DNA from: [Clostridium] leptum DSM 753
GTDB lineage: Bacteria; Bacillota; Clostridia; Oscillospirales; Acutalibacteraceae
Reading direction: 5' to 3'
Assembly (NCBI GenBank): GCA_000154345.1
Contig: DS480347.1
Coordinates: 186,001 to 250,000 of the forward strand
Length of the DNA stretch: 64,000 nt
Shown here: positions 62,277-64,000 of the stretch, in pieces
Position numbering within the stretch: the stretch's first letter is position 1
Layout: the number at the start of each line of letters is the position of its first letter
Translations under genes and position numbers: made by a program
Notes under the pieces: generated by a model
Seen by the model: only the letters and a program-made list of their open reading frames with translations
What the model was told of the DNA's origin: nothing
The model's database searches: none

Positions 62277-62304
62277 TTGACTTTATGAAATATTGTTTTA
62301 TAAT
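62277..62304 (+). promoter_or_regulatory. Promoter of the second aldolase gene
   Basis: TTGACT (62277-62282), 16-nt spacer, TATAAT (62299-62304). The 200-nt leader has a weak AT-rich stem and the small palindrome AAAAACGTTTTT. Confidence 0.78.
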
Positions 62305-62511
62305 AAGGAATTGTAAAGAGAATTTTAAGTGGGAACAAGTTTAAAAACGTTTTTTCAACTAATCCAGAGAAATAATATTTCTTTAATTGGTTGACATCTT
62401 GCAAAAAAGAAGAAAGAATGCTTTTTGTTCAGTTCTGTTGCTTAAGGTAAGCGGCATCTGTCAATGGATGCTCAATGATATCATTTTAAATATTTTGGAG
62501 GTTGGTTTTAA

Positions 62512-63375
62512 ATGTTAATGAACATGAAGGATCTGCTGGCAGTTGCCAATGAGCACAAGTTCGCGGTACCGGCGTTTAACATCAGCGATTATTCCATGAT
62601 GAACGGTATCTTCGAGGCCAGCGAGGAAAAGCAGGCTCCTGTGATTATCGCCATTCATCCCGACGAGTTAAAGCATACCGGCACTGAAATCGTGAAAGCC
62701 ATCATTGAAAAAGCCCATAAGGCTACGGTTCCGGTTTGCATTCATTTGGATCATGGCGCTACCTTTGAACAGGTGATGCTGGCAATTCAGAGCGGGTTTA
62801 CTTCTGTGATGATCGACGGATCCAGCCTCTCTTTTGAAGATAATATCGCTGTCTGCAAAAAGGTTGCCGAGGCCGCTCACGCTGTTAACGTTTCTGTTGA
62901 AGGCGAGCTGGGTACCATCGGCTCTACTGACGCTCAGGCTGAAGCCGGCGCCAATACCATTATTTATACCGATCCCGACGCGGCTGTTAAATTTGTAGAA
63001 GCTACCGGCGTGGACACCCTGGCGATTGCCATCGGCACCTCTCACGGTATCTATCCGAAGGGCATGAAGCCGGAATTGAAGCTGGACCTGCTGAAAGTAA
63101 TCAAGAGCAAGGTGTCTATTCCGCTGGTTCTCCATGGCGGCTCCAACAACCCCGATGCTGAAATCGGCCAGTCTGTGACCTTGGGCGTGAATAAGATCAA
63201 TATTTCCAGCGACATTAAGGTTGCCTATTATGAGAAAATGCGTGAGGTCCTGAAGGATGAGAGCCTGAGAGAGCCTAATGTAATTCAGCCAGCCTGCATC
63301 GCCGCGATGAAGGAAACTGCTTATCATAAGATCGAGCTCTTCCAGGCTGACGGCAAAGCTGCTTTGTACCGCTGA
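62512..63375 (+). CDS. Class II fructose-bisphosphate aldolase (GatY/KbaY-like)
   Basis: 287 aa. Zinc and catalytic sites: CIHLDHGATFEQ, VSVEGELG, GTSHGIYPKG and VLHGGSNN. It differs from the operon aldolase (for instance Gly-Ser-Asn-Asn versus Gly-Thr-Gly after HGG) and is monocistronic with its own promoter and terminator, suggesting a housekeeping glycolytic or tagatose-bisphosphate role. Confidence 0.9.
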   Translation: MLMNMKDLLAVANEHKFAVPAFNISDYSMMNGIFEASEEKQAPVIIAIHPDELKHTGTEIVKAIIEKAHKATVPVCIHLDHGATFEQVMLAIQSGFTSVMIDGSSLSFEDNIAVCKKVAEAAHAVNVSVEGELGTIGSTDAQAEAGANTIIYTDPDAAVKFVEATGVDTLAIAIGTSHGIYPKGMKPELKLDLLKVIKSKVSIPLVLHGGSNNPDAEIGQSVTLGVNKINISSDIKVAYYEKMREVLKDESLREPNVIQPACIAAMKETAYHKIELFQADGKAALYR

Positions 63376-63414
63376 TAACCAATAGAGACTTACATAGAAC
63401 CGTCTCCATATCGT

Positions 63415-63457
63415 AAAACCCTGTAAAGCAGAGAAACACTGTTTTACAGGGTTTTAT
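63415..63457 (+). terminator. Terminator of the second aldolase gene
   Basis: Stem AAAACCCTGTAAA / TTTACAGGGTTTT followed by ATT. Confidence 0.88.
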
Positions 63458-63502
63458 TGGTAGGCTCCAGGAAGGAGTGGAATTAGAAAGGAGGAGAATT
63501 TG

Positions 63503-64000
63503 ATGGACTTTTCAGAAGGAAAAACCGTTGTTGAAATGATCCGGGAAAAGTATAATCAAATTTTCATGGCCGAGAGAAAGGTTGCCGATTTCGTCTTGGA
63601 AAACCCCGAAAGAGCGGTCAATGCTAATGTGTCAGAGCTGGCGAATTTAAGCGGCGTCAGCGACGCGACCGTGATTCGGTTTTGCAAACGGATCGGATTT
63701 CAGGGCCACTATCAGTTTCGCATTACCCTGTCGAGAGATTTGGGGAGAATTATGGGGGGGTACTCTCGGAAAGAAAACGAGGGGGAGGATCAAACCGCCG
63801 CGGGGCTGTTTCAGAGCTACGCCAGAAAAATTTCCGCAATTGGAAAGCACATCACCGATGAAACCATGAAAGAATGCGTGAACCTTTTAAAATCTGCGGG
63901 TTATGTTCATGTGGTGGCAACCGGCAATACAACCCACCTGGCCAGGTATATGGGGTTCCGTCTGGGCCGCTTAGGCATACGGTGCACCTATAATGATCTG
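63503..64000 (+). CDS. MurR/RpiR family transcriptional regulator (partial)
   Basis: 166 codons visible; the gene runs off the window. HTH_6 at residues 1-80 (AERKVADFVLENPERAVNAN; SGVSDATVIRFCKRIGFQGH). The SIS sugar-phosphate domain begins at about 125 (VHVVATGNTTHLARYMGFRL). It starts at an ATG after AGGAGG. It likely senses a phosphorylated sugar. Confidence 0.92.
   Translation, partial: MDFSEGKTVVEMIREKYNQIFMAERKVADFVLENPERAVNANVSELANLSGVSDATVIRFCKRIGFQGHYQFRITLSRDLGRIMGGYSRKENEGEDQTAAGLFQSYARKISAIGKHITDETMKECVNLLKSAGYVHVVATGNTTHLARYMGFRLGRLGIRCTYNDL

Noticed and set aside
1..64000. CRISPR arrays, insertion sequences, rRNA, restriction-modification or known defence operons
   Set aside because: No regularly spaced repeats, transposases, rRNA segments or defence signature domains were seen on either strand.

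Overview
The window looks like a chromosomal piece of a Gram-positive anaerobe of class Clostridia, probably Oscillospirales (Oscillospiraceae/Ruminococcaceae-like). Pointers are the single-chain PurL/PurQ-type FGAM synthase, strong AGGAGG ribosome sites, the PadR-DUF1700-DUF4097 operon, ChW wall repeats and an orphan ECF S component. This is inference; no 16S gene or species marker is present.

Layout. 1-9.7 kb is host: a PadR-DUF1700-DUF4097 envelope operon (minus), purL (plus), a CPA2 cation/proton antiporter, a YcxB-like membrane protein and a Ser/Pro/Glu-rich surface protein (minus), then tRNA-Arg(CCG). About 9.75-44.08 kb is a nearly complete siphovirus-type prophage of about 34 kb. From its left end it carries a candidate tiny RNA, Rha, holin, XhlA-like protein, amidase endolysin, S74 tail fibre, tail protein, tape measure, Gp15 and chaperone, tail tube, three minor capsid genes, connector, capsid, scaffold, head protein, portal, TerL/TerS and a late regulator. 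Further right are a cassette array of small zinc-ribbon genes, RusA, DnaC-like loader, DUF4373 organiser, RecT, YqaJ exonuclease, an Xis-like gene, a rightward membrane moron, a divergent Cro/CI switch, DUF4236, KilA-N and a tyrosine integrase. The integrase abuts the 3' half of a tRNA-Met(CAT).

44.1-64 kb is host again: an XRE regulator, a wall lysozyme with nine ChW repeats plus GH25 and SH3, a cysteine-synthase-like enzyme, a fructoside operon (LacI, PfkB kinase, ABC binding protein, GH32, class II aldolase, second PfkB kinase, two permeases), an RPETG-anchored GLUG/FIVAR surface protein, DUF3842, an ECF S component behind a structured attenuator-like leader, a second class II aldolase and the start of an RpiR regulator.

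How parts work together. The fructoside operon is nearly self-contained: import, glycoside cleavage, two successive phosphorylations and aldol cleavage to trioses, under its own LacI regulator. It lacks only an ABC ATPase. The prophage has every module needed for lysogeny and lysis, but shows possible decay or recoding: an in-frame stop before the C-terminal domain of a head protein, two early genes without a standard start codon, and tRNA-derived ends that do not match each other although matching integrase arm repeats sit beside both.

Most unusual points: the unassigned leader before the ECF gene, the stop/read-through head protein, the mismatched attachment ends, and the compact RNA next to the left end.
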